The notes under the pieces: generated by a model
The model's database searches: none
What the model was told of the DNA's origin: nothing
Seen by the model: only the letters and a program-made list of their open reading frames with translations
Shown here: positions 1 to 23,485 of the stretch, one piece after another
How the letters are laid out: every line of letters starts with the position of its first letter
How positions within the stretch are numbered: position 1 is the stretch's first letter
Translations under genes and position numbers: made by a program
Source: Erythrocercus mccallii
Lineage: Eukaryota; Chordata; Aves; Passeriformes; Dicruridae
Length of the DNA: 64,000 bases
Assembly (NCBI GenBank): GCA_013397435.1
Contig: VZRG01001717.1
Location: 80,934 to 144,933, forward strand
Direction of reading: 5' to 3'

Positions 1-940
1 CTGGGTCGCCTCCTCCAGCCCCAGCCCCGAGCCCATCCAGGCAGCAGTTTGGATTTCTGCTGCCGAAGCGCAACATCCAGGTTTGCCCATCAGTCACTCT
101 CAGCCACGCACACATTTCCCAGCCCTTGCTGACCCCGTGTCATGTGTCCTGCTCATTCCTGGGCTCTGCCATGCCCAGCCTGCCCCGTGCCAGGGTGTGT
201 GTGTCTCTGTGTGCTCCAGGGTACCGGGAAAACAGGACGTGGCCACGTGATGCTCAGCCTTGCTCCCTGTGTGTGGGAATGAAATCTCATCTCTCTGCAG
301 TCCCACTGCCTGTTTTGCCACCCAATTATCCCTCTTCCATAGGTTTTTAGCACACGAATCTAGATACGAAACCCGTGGGCTGATGTGGTGTTATAGTGCC
401 TCTGTGTCGGTGGGGTTTTGTGTAAAAGGGAGCAAACAGGGGCTGAGCAGCTTTGGCACTGCAGGGAGAGAGTGGAGGTCTGAGCAGAGGCGTGGCTAGG
501 CAGGATGGCCCCACAAGGACTGTAAGGCATTCTTTGGAAGAAATTAATATTATTTGGAATTCCTGAGGCCCACTGGGTCTTGTCCCAGCTTGCAAGAAGA
601 CTGCTGAGAAACCCACCTTTCAAATGCATTTGTGCAGGAGCGTTTACAGGACAAGCAAGAGCATCAAACTACCCAGACTGGTTTTAAAAAAAACCCAGTT
701 ACTCGTGTGCTGTAGCACTGCAAAAATGAGACTCTAGGAAAAGTCAGTTCCCAATTTAGTTCGCTCTTGCATCCAAGTGGGGCAGTGCTCTGCAGCATCC
801 AGACAGGTGCCATGGGCACCCAAAGGACGAGCCCCTGTGGTGGGCATCACTGCCTGGGAAAGGGAAGCCAGGAGAAGGACAAGTGTTGCTTACACTGAAT
901 TAAGTAAATTTGATTTTTTGGCATTGAAAGGGCATTGGGG

Positions 941-972
941 AAAAAAAAAAAAAAACTAAAAAAAAAAAAAAC
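941..972. repeat. Interrupted poly(A) tract
   Basis: Two A runs separated by CT, total about 32 bp. Confidence 0.95.
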
Positions 973-2641
973 CACTAAAATAAAAACCAAGGCAGTGTGG
1001 CCAGTTTGCAGGGCAAAGGATGTTTGCTGGAGAGGCACTGGTGTGCAGGGGCAGCTCTGTGCCTCCTGCCAGCCTGCCCTGTCTCCAATGCACAGACCTC
1101 TCCAACAAGCACCAAGAGTTCTCCTTGGAGGTGAGGGCAAACCCCCAGCCTCCTGTAGTGCCACGGCAGAAAATGTGAATTCTGCCCGCAGCTTTGCACA
1201 CCTTGCTTTGTGTGGCCGAGAGGTTTTATTGCAGGTACGGTTTGCACAGCAGAGGAAGGATGGGGTTTTATTACTTTTCAAATCAAATCAGTGAGGCAGG
1301 TGACGTGTGTGTGCGTGTTTGCACAATGTGCACATGAAGTCATGCAGGCACGTGCTGTGATTGCAGCATCTTCTTTGTGCCTCTGCTGACCTCAAAAATG
1401 AATTTATTTGTGTGCTGCTACAGGAGAGATGTGTAGGAGTTCTCCTGTATCTTCTGAAAAAGGACAGTTATATATTCAGTTATATATTCATTACATTGCT
1501 GACTTTTCACAGAAAATTACATAAAACGTTATCTACATCAAATGTGCTTCCAACATTTCATTATATAAAAGGTGACCTTTCCTCCCTCTCTCTCCCAACA
1601 CAAAATCAGGCCAGAAAGCCTCAGAATAGTAGAGGCAGGTAAACCAATTCCACCTTAAAATGTAACCTGGGAGTTATTGAAATACCTTGATTGAGAAAGG
1701 TGTACTTGGCCTGGCATCTGGGGACAGGGCTTGATCCTGACGGGCCCCTGGCAGCCCCTGTTCCTGCAGAAATTGGAAGTGTAGGTTTGCCAGCCCTGGT
1801 GTCTGCCGTGGCCTGCAGTGGCACTGTGCATGGGCACCCACAGGGAATTCCTGGTAGGAGTGGGGCATTCAGCATTTCTGGGGCTCTTCCAGTGGCAATT
1901 GGTGTTTAAAAGCATAAAAAAAACCCCAAAACAACAAAACAATGCCAGGTGGCTCAGTAGTTTAGTTTAGAGTGGGCATTCTGAAGAGTTGGAAATCTGC
2001 TCCATAGAGTCCTCTCACTTGTGGACAGCTGTTGATCTTTTTCCTTGTCTAGACACAAAATTGTTCCATTTGCAAAAGAGAAAAAATACAGGAAGGAAAC
2101 AATAAGCAACCCTCACTGTAAGTGTGCATGGCAGAAGATAGTCTGGGGAACACAAGGTGGCACAGTTGCAAAATATTGGAATACTGACTCTGCAGCTGAG
2201 GATGGGTAAAATTGCTCCTCCTTTTACATGAAAATCAATTCAGCTTACAAATGTCAAGCTGTGTTTTCCTTTTGTGGCATTTTGTGTTTGAGTCCAGTTC
2301 CTAAATGGTGCATGGAAGGTTCCCTTGCAGGTCCAAGCAGCAGCATTTCAGTTACCTTTGATTATTGCCTGCCCTATATAACTCGATTCTCAGCAGATGG
2401 AGCAGGTTTTGTGCCCATCTGTTGCTTCCAAGACAAGTTTTCCTTAACGGGAGCTTTTCCATTTTTATTGTAGTGGTTCTGTGAAAGTTCAGGACAAATG
2501 CTTAAATCCAGCAATCCCATGTTCCCTAACAAATATAAACCGAGCATGTGAGCAGGTTAGAAAGGATCTAAGCAATTGACTGCTACACAAGTAGATAGAA
2601 AATTCAAAGGCTATAACTGAAATAAGAATAATTCATAATTT

Positions 2642-2671
2642 TATATATATATATACATATATATATATATA
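2642..2671. repeat. (TA)n microsatellite
   Basis: Alternating TA with one C substitution, about 30 bp. Confidence 0.95.
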
Positions 2672-5600
2672 CTCACTCAAGTTCAATCAGAGAAAAAACC
2701 CCTATCACAACCCACCAAAAAAAAGCCCTTTCTTCTCTTCCTTTTCGAGGTTTCTGGCTCTTGCTGTCACATTTATTTAAATTGTGAGCACTTCAGACAG
2801 CTTTACATTTAAAATATCTATATACAGCTATGAAGAACATGGCTGATGGACATTTTCAGTATTAGTCCACCCATCCAAACTGTCAGGTTGTGTCAGGTCC
2901 AAATTTCAAAATGTATTTTAAAAAGTGGCGAAGAAATAAAACATTCTTTATGTTTTAATTCAGGTTTTATTGTTGTTGTAAAAGGACTTTGTGAGTCCGG
3001 GGAGAATTGTGCCTGAGAACCAGAAAGGGAAAGCAATTGCTCAAGGGCCGTAAAAACAGCCTGCCGTCATTAGCCAAATGCAGTAAAATTCACCAAAGTT
3101 AATCAAACCACCTAAGTGATGAAAAATAAATGAGATCTTTTCAAAAGAAGCCTTCCATCCTTGAACAATACCCATTGTTGCAAGGATTGTTTGTCCTTTC
3201 TCTACTCCCTGTACACAGCATAAAAAGCAGTCCAGCGTTTCACTCACAAGGAAGTCCTCGGTTTAATGTCTTTGTGATGTGAAAGGACAAGAAAGAAAAC
3301 TCTCATTAGGATGAATGTCTCAGAGCCACAGACTCAGGATTTGAGGTCGCTTTAATCTGGAATCAGAAGAAGTTTTGCTGAGCACCAGGCTCGTTTGTTT
3401 GGCCGTGCCGGGGAGCTGCTGGGATGCAAACGTCATACTCTGTGCCACGTTCATTCTGGAGTGTCCATAGTTAGAACTCCCAAGAAAGCACTTCATAGAG
3501 GCTCCAGTGGTGATCCCGTGGCATGGCAGGATTCCCACCCGGCAGGATTCCTGGGGATGGAAATGCCAGGCCGGCTTCCCCAGCCCCACGGGCACTTTGC
3601 AGGGAGGCTGCTGGGGCCAGAACGTGGTTAGAGGTGCCTTGGGAGACCAGCACCATTTATCTCCCAGCTCAGCCCAGGGGTGGAAAGCCTTCTGGGGCCT
3701 GGCTGTGCTCTCTCTGCTGCCTTTGCAGACCTCTCTTCCTTTCCTCAAATCCGCTGCCGGGGAAGTTGGAGGTGCAGGGGACACGTGGGTTGGGTTGGCA
3801 CTGGAGTGGGGCGGGCTGTGGCTGTGAATTCCCCACTCTGCCTGCCCCAAGCACCCGTCCTTGGCTCTCCCCAAGGGCTTTGCACCTGGCTGTGCCTTTT
3901 CCCTGCATCTCCCCAGCTTGGCTGCAGGGCCAGGCTCTCAGAAGTTGGGAAATCTCTCCCTGCTCTGCTCTGCAGAGAGCAGATAATGACACGATCACGT
4001 GTTTATTTGTTCCTCTGCCGCATTCAGTGGAGATGTAGATGGCCCTTCTTTGATAAGCAACTATTCAGTAGTTTGTTTTCTTCTGCTGTTGAAATGCGTG
4101 GCCCCGTGCCCTGCTCGCTGTGCACTGTCTAACCTCCCTTCCAAATGGAATTATTAATTCCCTCCATTTGCATTTCACAAATGTGCTAGTGCAGTCTTTT
4201 TGGGCGAAGGAGCATTATTACTCACGATTGACAAACCAAGAAGTTCAGGTGCAGAAGAATGAATGGGCCACTGATTTTGAGGGCCCCCTTTGATTTGTCA
4301 TGAGCTCGATTTTGCAGAATACTTAATGTTATTGACAGCTTCCTACAGTCAGCCATAATTTTCCCATTTGAGCACTCAGCACTTTTGGAACTGGGACTGC
4401 AGGGTCTTAAATCAGACAGGGCAGAACGGAATGGTGCATGGTCACAGAAAAGCTGATGGAAAGGTTGTGTAAGCACCTTGCCCAACCAGCAAGTCCCAGT
4501 TTCACGCTGGCACTGCTGTGGCAGTAGCTGGGAGGTGCTGGGCAACATTAAGGTGTCAGGGAGCTGCCTTCCCTCATCACCTACCTCTCCACTCCTGCAA
4601 CCATCAAGTCACCCCAAATCCCCTTTTACTTTGCATTTCTGAGCAGATTCAGGCAGGATCTGAATGCAGGGAGGTCCATGAAAGACCAGGTTGCCCCTGC
4701 AGCTGTGTCGTAGCACACAGCACAGAACGTTCAGTTAACATTTCGCAGGAAAGTGTTAAAAACCTTAACAACAGGACTTGGTACAGGCTCCAGTTAGAGC
4801 ATTAAAATGTCATGTTTATAACTCCCAGTCTGCTTCAGTGGAGGACAACAGCAGCAGGAGTTAAATATTCGGTTCCTAGTGTTTTGGTAGAAATAAGAAA
4901 ACTTGTTGGCAGACCCAGTGATTTTCTTACATCAGCAGGAAATGAAAGAGTTTCAGATTTACGAGATACGGCGAGGCAGCAGGGCTGGGGCTGGGCAGGG
5001 TTTGGGCTAGAGCTGCACACAGACTGCTGATACACCCGTGCCTGGGTCCCAGGCAGCCCACCCCAGCCCAGCTGGCTCCTGCTCCCCCCAGTGCCTGCTT
5101 GGGCAGGTGATTCCCAGATCAGTGCTGATCTGTGGGGCTGTGTCAGAATATAAGTGCAGAACTGGTGAGGAGCTCTTACAAGTACCTGTGCTGGCTGATA
5201 AAGCAGATGTAGGTGGTTTGTCTTTGTTCTGCACCAGCTTAAAATCGCTTACATCCCCTGCCATTGGCAATTTGTCTTGGTTCTTTTAAATTCCTAAGTG
5301 GATTATAATTTTTCTCGTGGTATTATTTGACAACAGTCATATTTCATGGCTTTACTGCATTCTTTGGATAGTTGGAATTTTTCTGAGGGAAGGAGCTCAG
5401 CTTTAAGAGGCGGCCATCTCCAGGGCATGTCGTGTAATGCAGACACAGGAGACAGAGCTGAAAATGTTCTTCCTGGTTTTGTGTGCTTGTGTACTTAGAA
5501 AATACAGGGTTTGACTTGTGATGGTTTACGGCATCTAAAGCACATTATTGCCCCGATGCCAGATGCAAATCCTTTAAATGCTGCAGAGTGAGTAAATTCC

Positions 5601-7897
5601 TCAGCAACTAATGTACTTCAATGACTCTGGAATACTCAGTCTAAATCAACAGTGAATTCTCAATGTAATGAGGATGTTTTTCAAGCTTTTCAGACACTAA
5701 TGGGCTCAAAAATATAGGCAGAAAACTTTGCTCCTTTGCCTTTATCTATGCATCAGTTCCTGTCGTGGCACGTGTTTGTCTAAAAATGATAGGGATCGCT
5801 TCAGTATCCATTTACCCTGCTCCAATATTGCATTTTCATTTGTCAGGCCGCAGAAATATGCCGTGTCTAATTAGCTTAGTAATGATTGCACTTAGCATAG
5901 GAATTGCAGCAACATAAGGAGAAAATAATCACACATTGCGATATCAAAATAAACATTTCTGTCCTAAGAATGTTGTCAGGTGATGTCATGCCATCTGTCC
6001 TACTGTACCCGCTCAGAAATTTTGCTGCAGCAGCATCTGGTGCCTTGGCGAGCTCGGCAGACAACTGTGGCAGCTTTGCAGCTGCCTCCCACTCTGCTTT
6101 TATATTTAAAGCGTGTTAAGACTTCATTGCCCCTATAAGCGTGTTTGCTTTCACTGCGGTTGGGATTCCGAGCAATTTGTATATTTGCCCGGCTTGCAGA
6201 ACAAGGTACAGTGTGTGAATTGTCTTGGGAGTTTGCAGTGGCCAAACTGTAAAATCCAGCTCTCCCTTCCCTCCACAGCCATCTTTGGGCTAGGAGAGAG
6301 ACACGATTTTGGGGAGCAGGACAACTTACAGGAGAATTGATCCTGTAAATTTACAGGAGCCCTTGATCCTGTTTCCATAAAAAATGTCGTTATTTGTACA
6401 ACCTGGAACAGCTCCAGAAGAGAAGACTGAGAGGAAGCAACCCTGAAATTTTTTTGTTTGTGGAAATGCCTTAATAAGATGTTACGTTTTCCTTTTTCCT
6501 TCCACAGAATTTAGAGAGAAATACAACCCTGTGGAAAAAAACACAGGCTGTATCTCAATTTTGGTCCCATACCCAGATGAGTGTTCTCTGGTTCCAAACC
6601 CAGATTTTCCTGTGCTAGATGATTTTTTAATAGATTTCAATTTCATTTCCTAAGTGCAGAAATCTAGCCAGTCCATTTCCTTTTCCCCAGAGTTTTGGAC
6701 ATCTGCTAGGGAAGACTCTGCTCACACCGAAGGAAGGCTCTGAGTGGTTGCCCAATTCATTTAGATTTGTCACTTCAATTTGCTCATTCAGCAGGTACAT
6801 TGTAAACAAAATAGCTTAAATGAGGTTTGCTTTGGGGTTTTAAATATTTTATTTGTGCCTAGCTTTTGGGAATTGCCCCTTATGTACAGCATCTGTTCAA
6901 TGCAACAGGGTTCTCTAGTGCTCATTGACTGCATATCAGCTTTCCCTTAGCTGAGTTAGCAAAATGTTTTGTGATCTGCGTGGTGAAAAACCCCTCAGTG
7001 TTTGTTCCTGCCATCCTGGAGCTCCCTCACTCTGCTCTCATGAGCCTGGGAGGTGCCCAGTGACTTTGGTGTTCGCCCTCCCAATTTTGTTTTGGGTGCG
7101 GAGAGGTTCTCTCGGAGGAATGGCAGCCCCTAAAAGATCACGTTGGACTCCTTTGGAGTGGACTTCAGTGGGCCAAGGATTTCCCCCTGGCTGGAGTGGC
7201 ACTGCCCAGGTGATTCCTGTGTGATGGGATGAAGTTAAGCAATAGGAAACTGAAGCTGAATGTGTTTTGGCCATCTCCAGGGCTGGCTCCCGAGGGAAGG
7301 GGGAGAAGTTGGGCTCTTTAATATTACATGGGGCAAAATACAGGAGGGCAATGTCTATAGGAGCAGCAACACAGAGTAACTGGCCTTCTTGTTACTGTCA
7401 TCCTGCAGTTAAAAGGAAATCCCTTGCATCTCTTTTAGCTGAGATGTGCTGCAGATTGAAGTTTGGGGATTTCTAGTAGACAAGCAGGCGGCGTGCATGA
7501 GTGGGCTCTGCGGCACGAGCAGAAATTCAGGCTCTGAGGACACAGGGCATTAAAAGGCACTGTTTAAAGGAGCAAAAATAGGCTTTCCTCCCTGAGCACA
7601 TTCATCTTTTCATGCTCAGTGAAGGGCTTTTTATCACTGTGCTGCCAGTGGCTCTTGCAGTGTAAATTACCCCCTAGCGGAGGCCCGTGCTTTGGGGGTT
7701 GCAGTGAGGTTTTTTTTGATGTTGACCCTTGTTCACAAGGGTCTGCGACACAATCGGCGAAATTGCTGGTGGAAACCACGGTGCAGAAAATCCCAGTCCC
7801 AGGAGCGGCACGCGAGTCGCTTAATCCACCAAAGCCCTGCCTTGACAACCCTCTGCTCTTGTCCCTCAGCGCGGATTTTCCTCTTTCTCCCCTGCAG

Positions 7898-17784
<9,887 letters not shown>

Positions 17785-20700
17785 GCGGTTATTTATATTC
17801 ACACTTCGTTTCACTTCTTTAGCAAAACGCAGACTGTAAACCTCAACACTAAGTGGCAGTGCCTCTGGCCCAACTTTCGCCCGCATTTTTCTAAATCCTG
17901 TTTTAGTGAAGTCATTTTTAATGTGTTCATATATAATTGTAGCTGTGAAATTCTGGTACAGTTGTAAAAATTATTTCTAAAACTAAGTGTTCTTCAAATT
18001 TGTAAACCGCAGTTCTTTGGGAAGACTGTATTTAAGAACCTAACGCCTCTGTCTGTGGAGGCCTATTTTTAATTCTGATAGAAAAATGTATGACAGAGCA
18101 TTTGCCATGGGGGAAAACTGACAGCATTTATAAGAATTTTATTTTGGGTTTTTTTCCAACACGAAATACTTGTTTTACAATGCAAGTGGAATCGAAATGA
18201 ATCTTTAGCTATAACTGTAAATGAGTACACGAAGTTAATAATCTCTATAGAATTATCTTTGTAACTAATTAGGGTGGAAGATATGGACGAATGTAATTCA
18301 CTAAATTATTTTTTAAAATGAAACATTTTTCTGTTTGAAACCAAATGAAAAATATAGCCTTAAGAAACGCCTGATAGAAACAGACAGGTCCTAAAATTAG
18401 GCAAATTTTGTATTTTTTTCTCAACGCTAAAACTAATCTTCTAATCCATTAAACTTTCAAACAGGTATTGCAGAGAAAGAAAACATCACCCCTTACCCCT
18501 AACATATCTAGTGTATTTTAAAAGAGTATAAAGTTGTATTGTACTAATATGAAAATTTGATTATTTAATGATAAAGATGGCTCATTTTGCAATAAGTAGG
18601 TAAATACTGAAGATTTAGACTTGCATTATATGTAGTCTTGTGTGTGCGGTTATATTTTATATGGACAACTATGTTTTCTAATAAGTTGAGCAAAAAACCT
18701 GCAACTCTGAAATCGAGAGATGAACGGAAACAGCTGACATTGCTAAAAGAGAGCAAAACACTGATGTGTCTGAAAGAAAAGCGTGTCCACCTCTGAAAGG
18801 ATCAGCAGCTTTAATATCTGTGAGACGCTAGAAAATCACAACCAACATCAGGCAAAGAAAAGTGGAAAGTGGAGAATTGATTTTTTTTTCTCCTTTTCCA
18901 CTTAATCATGGTGCTTTTTACACCTCTCCCAGTTGTGTCCCCAGGTGTGGCAAAGACCTTACCCAGAACAAACACACGCCTACCACGTGGGGTCTGCTGT
19001 CCTCTTGGATGTGGTAGTGCTCATCCTGATAAATTCAGGGAGGACTCCAGGAGGTGAAGAGCAGCTGGAGATGTTTTCATACCGTAAGGTCTGCACTGGT
19101 GAGAGCAGCAGTCTCAGCCCTCCCCTTAGGACAGAGGGTGGTGCTCAGCTGCTCTCCCCCTGCTTGCCCTGGTTGCCCAAGCGGAATTTGGGCAGGTGCT
19201 GGGCCAGCAGAGGCTTCCCAGGCAGAGCATTTGTCTGAAAGGCTGACCAAGCACAAGCCACCTTAGGGATCAGCGAGGAGTTATCAGCAAAGAGGGTTCT
19301 TAGGAGAGTCTCTGACTCAAAGTTCACATTTAGCAGGTCCCTCCACCCTAGTTCCTGTAGTGTACTTTCTCCTCGTTGCCAAAAGTCGATTTAATGCAAA
19401 ACCAGCACAGTTCCCATGCACAATTTAAGTGTAGAATTCACTCCCAGGGCCAGTGCTGTAGTCTTCAAACGAGCAAGCCTAACTCTTTTCTTTAAATTAT
19501 GATCCTGCATGGTCCTTTCTGTTAGAATTGCCCACTGCTGAAGTGTCTGGACTAGACTGGAGCCTAGGTGAGGTAGGGGGTGAGAGCAGGATCATCCCTA
19601 ACGCTGCTGAGGTCTGGGGTTTGAGGAGGGTGCAAACATCACCGAGGGGGAGGGAGACTGCTTTGATCCCTCAGCCTGATCTGGCTCCGTGAGGTGGATG
19701 CTGTGGATGGTCGCTGTGATGTCTAGCTGTTACCTGCTTGTGGATATTAGGGCTGGTGATCCTTCAGTGAACAGAGAAACGTGTCCATGGCCAGGTCTCT
19801 TTTAATGCTCATTTTGAACACTAACAATCACGTCAGGAAAAGCACTGCATTGTAACAGCCTAACGGTAGCCCTTTATTCTAAGCACTTGGTGTTACAAGT
19901 CAAAAACTACTTTTTGGGGTTTGTTCTAAAGTTGTCTTTTATTTAGGGTTTGAATTGTGGGTTTGGTGATTTTTTTTTTTAATAACAAGCAAACTCTTTA
20001 AGGCATATAAAGTATGTAAGTCTATTTGCAAAACCAGGTACAGTTTTGTTGGTTTGTTTTGTTTTTTTTTGGTAGGATCTGGCACACTACATATGCCATA
20101 ACTATAGGGTATAAACAGTCACAATGTTTATTGGTGTTCACATATGTAATGTTAGGGAAACTGCTTCCATCGTCTTTTCTTTACACTTCTGTAAATGATC
20201 CATACCCTGTATATGTTAATTCTTAAAAGCCTTAATCCTTCAACTGTTGAGTGTGGGGTGTGTAGTCCAACAGGCTGCCTGTAAACTGTGAGCTCTTTTG
20301 TAAGCTGGAAGTACTTCTCTTGTTACTGTTACTTTTTTGTAGGAACCTTTTAATTGAGAGCTGCCAAAGCATTACAATATGCAGTGCCTTAGCGTTATAT
20401 TAGAAGTACCTTTTAGCCTCTTAACATTAAATTTTATACATTGTTTTATTAATTGGTTCCATTTTTAAAATATCCATATTTTTCCCCCCGCAGAAACTCT
20501 CTTTGACAGCTCGGTCTAAACCAGCTGTGTGTACAAGTCAGTCCCATTGCAGTGAGATGCCTATACCAAAAGGAAAGGTTACAGATCCCTAGTTCTCTGT
20601 GAAAAGTGAATTGTATTAATGAATGCTGCCTTCTTAAATTTCATGACCAAATAATTAATTGTGACTCTTCTGCACTCTAGCATGAAAGTGCCTTTGGTTT

Positions 20701-21103
20701 GAAATTCCAGCTTAGAAAAGTGCTGCCATAATAATGACAATTTGTAGAGAGACCAAAAATATTTAGTTATCACCGTAATGCCTTTGGTTTATTGGAATAA
20801 GTTGAATCTACAGGCCTCCATTCACAAAAGAGCACCATTCATAGCAAAGGGATTTTGCTAATGATCAGCCTGCTGAAGAAAAATCTACTGTTTGCCATTT
20901 CTGACAGCATTGCAAACCAGCAACTGATTCGTCTGTGATATAGAAACGGAAATATTCCCATTTATATTCTCTTCATCCGGTCACGCATCTGCACAATGAG
21001 AGATCCGTATCCTACAGAATTTCAGTGGACAAGCATGGCTTCATCGACCTCCTCTAATAACATTTTGCCATCTGTGAAGATCCTTTGCTTAGGCGGGAGA
21101 TGC

Positions 21104-21111
21104 TGTTTACA
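21104..21111 (+). promoter_or_regulatory. miR-30 family 8mer target match
   Basis: TGTTTACA is the full 8mer complement of the miR-30 family seed. It lies in the TEAD1 3'UTR. One 8mer can occur by chance in several kilobases, so this is only a candidate site. Confidence 0.3.
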
Positions 21112-23458
21112 AAGCTGTGCGTGCCGAAGGTCAGATGCATAAAACAAGAGGAACGTGGAGAACTGAGCACAGAGAGGGTGAATGCAACCGTGTGGGTTTA
21201 AGCATTGAAATGTTGAGCGTGAGCCTTGTGGGTGAAGGTGCTGGTGGGGAAACTCTGGCCAGCACGGCTCAAATCACGGGGTTGTTTTGTTTTCCTCCCA
21301 GATGATGTCTTGGGGGGAAAGAAAAAAACCCGACACAAAGTTAGCTCCTCTTAATAATGTGTTTGTATTTGATACCTTCTGTGAACGGGGGCCACACTCT
21401 CCACCACAACTGAAATCGATGGGAAGAGGAGCAACCTTTTAACAGTTTTAGAAAGAACAAATATCAGCAAAACCAAAAGCTGTCAGAGGGATTATATAGT
21501 TGTGAATACAATGTTAACTTGATTTTTAAAGTATTTGATGAAAAACTAAGATTAACTTTTTATATAGAGAAATATTGTGACACTGTGTGATAAATATTGT
21601 GATAATTCAAATTCCCTTTCTCTAAAATATTATTTTTGTTATTCCTTCAAGGTCTAAATCTCACTTACCTCTCTAAGACAAGCAATCCTGTTGAATTCAA
21701 TGAGACTGAGGTAGGGCAAGGACCCTTCTGGCCCACGAGCAGAACGTACTTTTTCAGTTATCGCCAAACATTTTGGCCGTACTAGTTGGCTGTATCGACG
21801 TTTTCGATAAACGACACCTCTGTCTCATTCAAACAAGCATAACGGTACCATTTGGGGCTGTTAAAAAATTACCGCTAACAAACGTAGCTCCGCTTACTTG
21901 AATTCCAAACGGATCCTGTTTAGGTACTGCACCACTATTTTGAAGGAATGGCAGATCCAATGCCTGTTTGTCCCTTTCCCTCCCCAGCACAGCTCCGGCT
22001 CAGCTTGGCAGCAGCCTGTCCCGTGGAGCCCCCAGGGGACGGGCTGCTGGGAATAATGAAGGGTGTACATTGATGTTGAATGTAAGGAACTGGCCAGTCC
22101 GAGGCGGATACCACATTTGACGTGCTAATCCATATTCTATTTATTTTTCCACTGCCAGTCCCGGGGCGTGCCCTGCTGCCTGGAGCAGTGCCCCGGGGAG
22201 TTTCCTGGAGCCCTCAGGCAGTCACACTGAGAGCCCTGGTGTTGTCCCCCCTTTCCTTTTCCCGTGAGGATACGCGTGCCTGGGATGTGAGGAGTGGAGC
22301 CCGGCTTTGTCCTTTGCTCAGGATGATCTCCTTTCCCCCTCTTATCTTTCATAACCAGATGTTTAGCCCTCCCCTCCTCCCCCCCCCCAAGAAAGATTGA
22401 GGCTGGATAAGTCAAAAGTACAAGAAACACTCTGGACATCTTCATCTTTTAACTTTTCAGGTCATTCTTGCTGAGATCATGTAATTAGTTTTAGTGTGTA
22501 AATTAAATCTTAAATGCACTCAGTTGACTAAAAGGAGATGGATCCCTGTTACCTCCTTACAGAATATGTGTTTTTGTTTTCGTTTTGTTTTGTTTTATGG
22601 GCCTCTGATTCAGGCTCATGACTGCAGACAAAAAATACAATATGTGCCTGAAAAAAAAAAAAAAAGACAAAAGAATTTTATAACATTGAAAACCTGAATA
22701 GCCTTTAATTCTTCAGTACATTTTATGTAAAACAGGTTGGGTTTTTGTTTTGTTTTGGGGTTTTTTTGCCATGTGCATTTGTTCACATTTGTAAATGACT
22801 TAATGGAATTCTCACTTTATGTTTATTTGTGTAATGTGTATAAAATGGGTTTGTGACTTAAGCATATTCATATATGGTCAGTGGTTACTTTAATATTGTA
22901 CTGCTGCTGGTAACTTTTGATGTAGAACTTGCCTTTTGATGATAAAGTACCTCTAGGTTAGACAGTGAGGGAAGGCGCTCGGAAAAAAAACTGAATGTTC
23001 TTCAATGTTTTCTTAACGTATTTGCAGAAGCTTTCAAAAGGAGTTTCAGTCAAACCTCTTGGCAGTACAGTATTCTTGTATTTGTTATTGTCTGTGTGTA
23101 GGTACTGGTACCTTTTTTTTTTGTTTAAAATGTTTTAAGTGTTGGCTTTAAAGTGAATTTATCTTTAGTATGATAGTAATATGAAAATTATAGGTTTTGT
23201 GTGCAGAGAATTTTTTTATAAAGTGCTTTGTAAAAAAAAAAAATGTATTCTAGCTTTCGCGGTACATATGTGTGATAACTTTAATATCCATGACAGTTAA
23301 GTGCAATTATTTCATCACTCTAAAAATGCTATTTTTGTGTCGGTTACTGCAGGTGTTTTCATGTCTTTGCAAAGTGACACATTTTGATGCCTTCTTGATA
23401 AAGTGGTAGAATTTTTGTAGCTTTCTAGAAACTTTGTATTCATACAGTATCAATTGAA

Positions 23459-23464
23459 AATAAA
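23459..23464 (+). terminator. TEAD1: Poly(A) signal AATAAA, TEAD1 distal end
   Basis: A canonical AATAAA is followed within 10-40 bases by a GT-rich stretch (GTGTTTTGTGCATTTGTTGT), the usual downstream element. After this point the sequence loses the AT-rich UTR character. It is the best distal cleavage signal for TEAD1 in the window. Confidence 0.75.
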
Positions 23465-23485
23465 GAAAATGAAAGTGTTTTGTGC

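Larger units (their letters stand above)
1..7897 (+). other. TEAD1: TEAD1 intron (3' part, upstream edge outside window)
   Basis: This stretch precedes the first recognisable TEAD1 exon and ends in a pyrimidine-rich tract followed by CAG at 7895-7897, a normal acceptor. I looked for the preceding coding exon, which in vertebrate TEAD1 encodes the start of the YAP-binding domain (a segment with KLRLVEFSAFLEQQ), and did not find it, so it should lie upstream of the window. The intron holds a poly(A) tract (941-972), a TA microsatellite (2642-2671) and two AT-rich blocks that look conserved (about 4131-4400 and 5560-6120). The many short open frames here have no recognisable domain and are treated as chance. 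Confidence 0.85.
17785..23485 (+). other. TEAD1: TEAD1 3'UTR (about 5.7 kb)
   Basis: The region runs from the TEAD1 stop to just after the AATAAA at 23459-23464. It is mostly AT-rich with many ATTTA-type motifs and poly(T) runs, as expected of long vertebrate 3'UTRs; TEAD1 transcripts in mammals also have very long 3'UTRs. Earlier ATTAAA hexamers (for example 20426-20431 and 22502-22507) could serve as alternative poly(A) signals. A perfect 8-base miR-30-type match is at 21104-21111. A CpG-containing block with two hairpins lies at 21721-21930. No convincing gene is seen in the frames here. The UTR end is inferred from sequence only. Confidence 0.8.

Noticed and set aside
2150..2163. CTCF-like word ACACAAGGTGGCAC on the + strand
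   Set aside because: Mismatch at the first core position makes it weaker than the site at 8291; not called.
1..7897. Missing preceding TEAD1 exon
   Set aside because: I looked for the exon encoding the start of the YAP-binding domain and saw no match, so it is taken to lie upstream of the window rather than lost.
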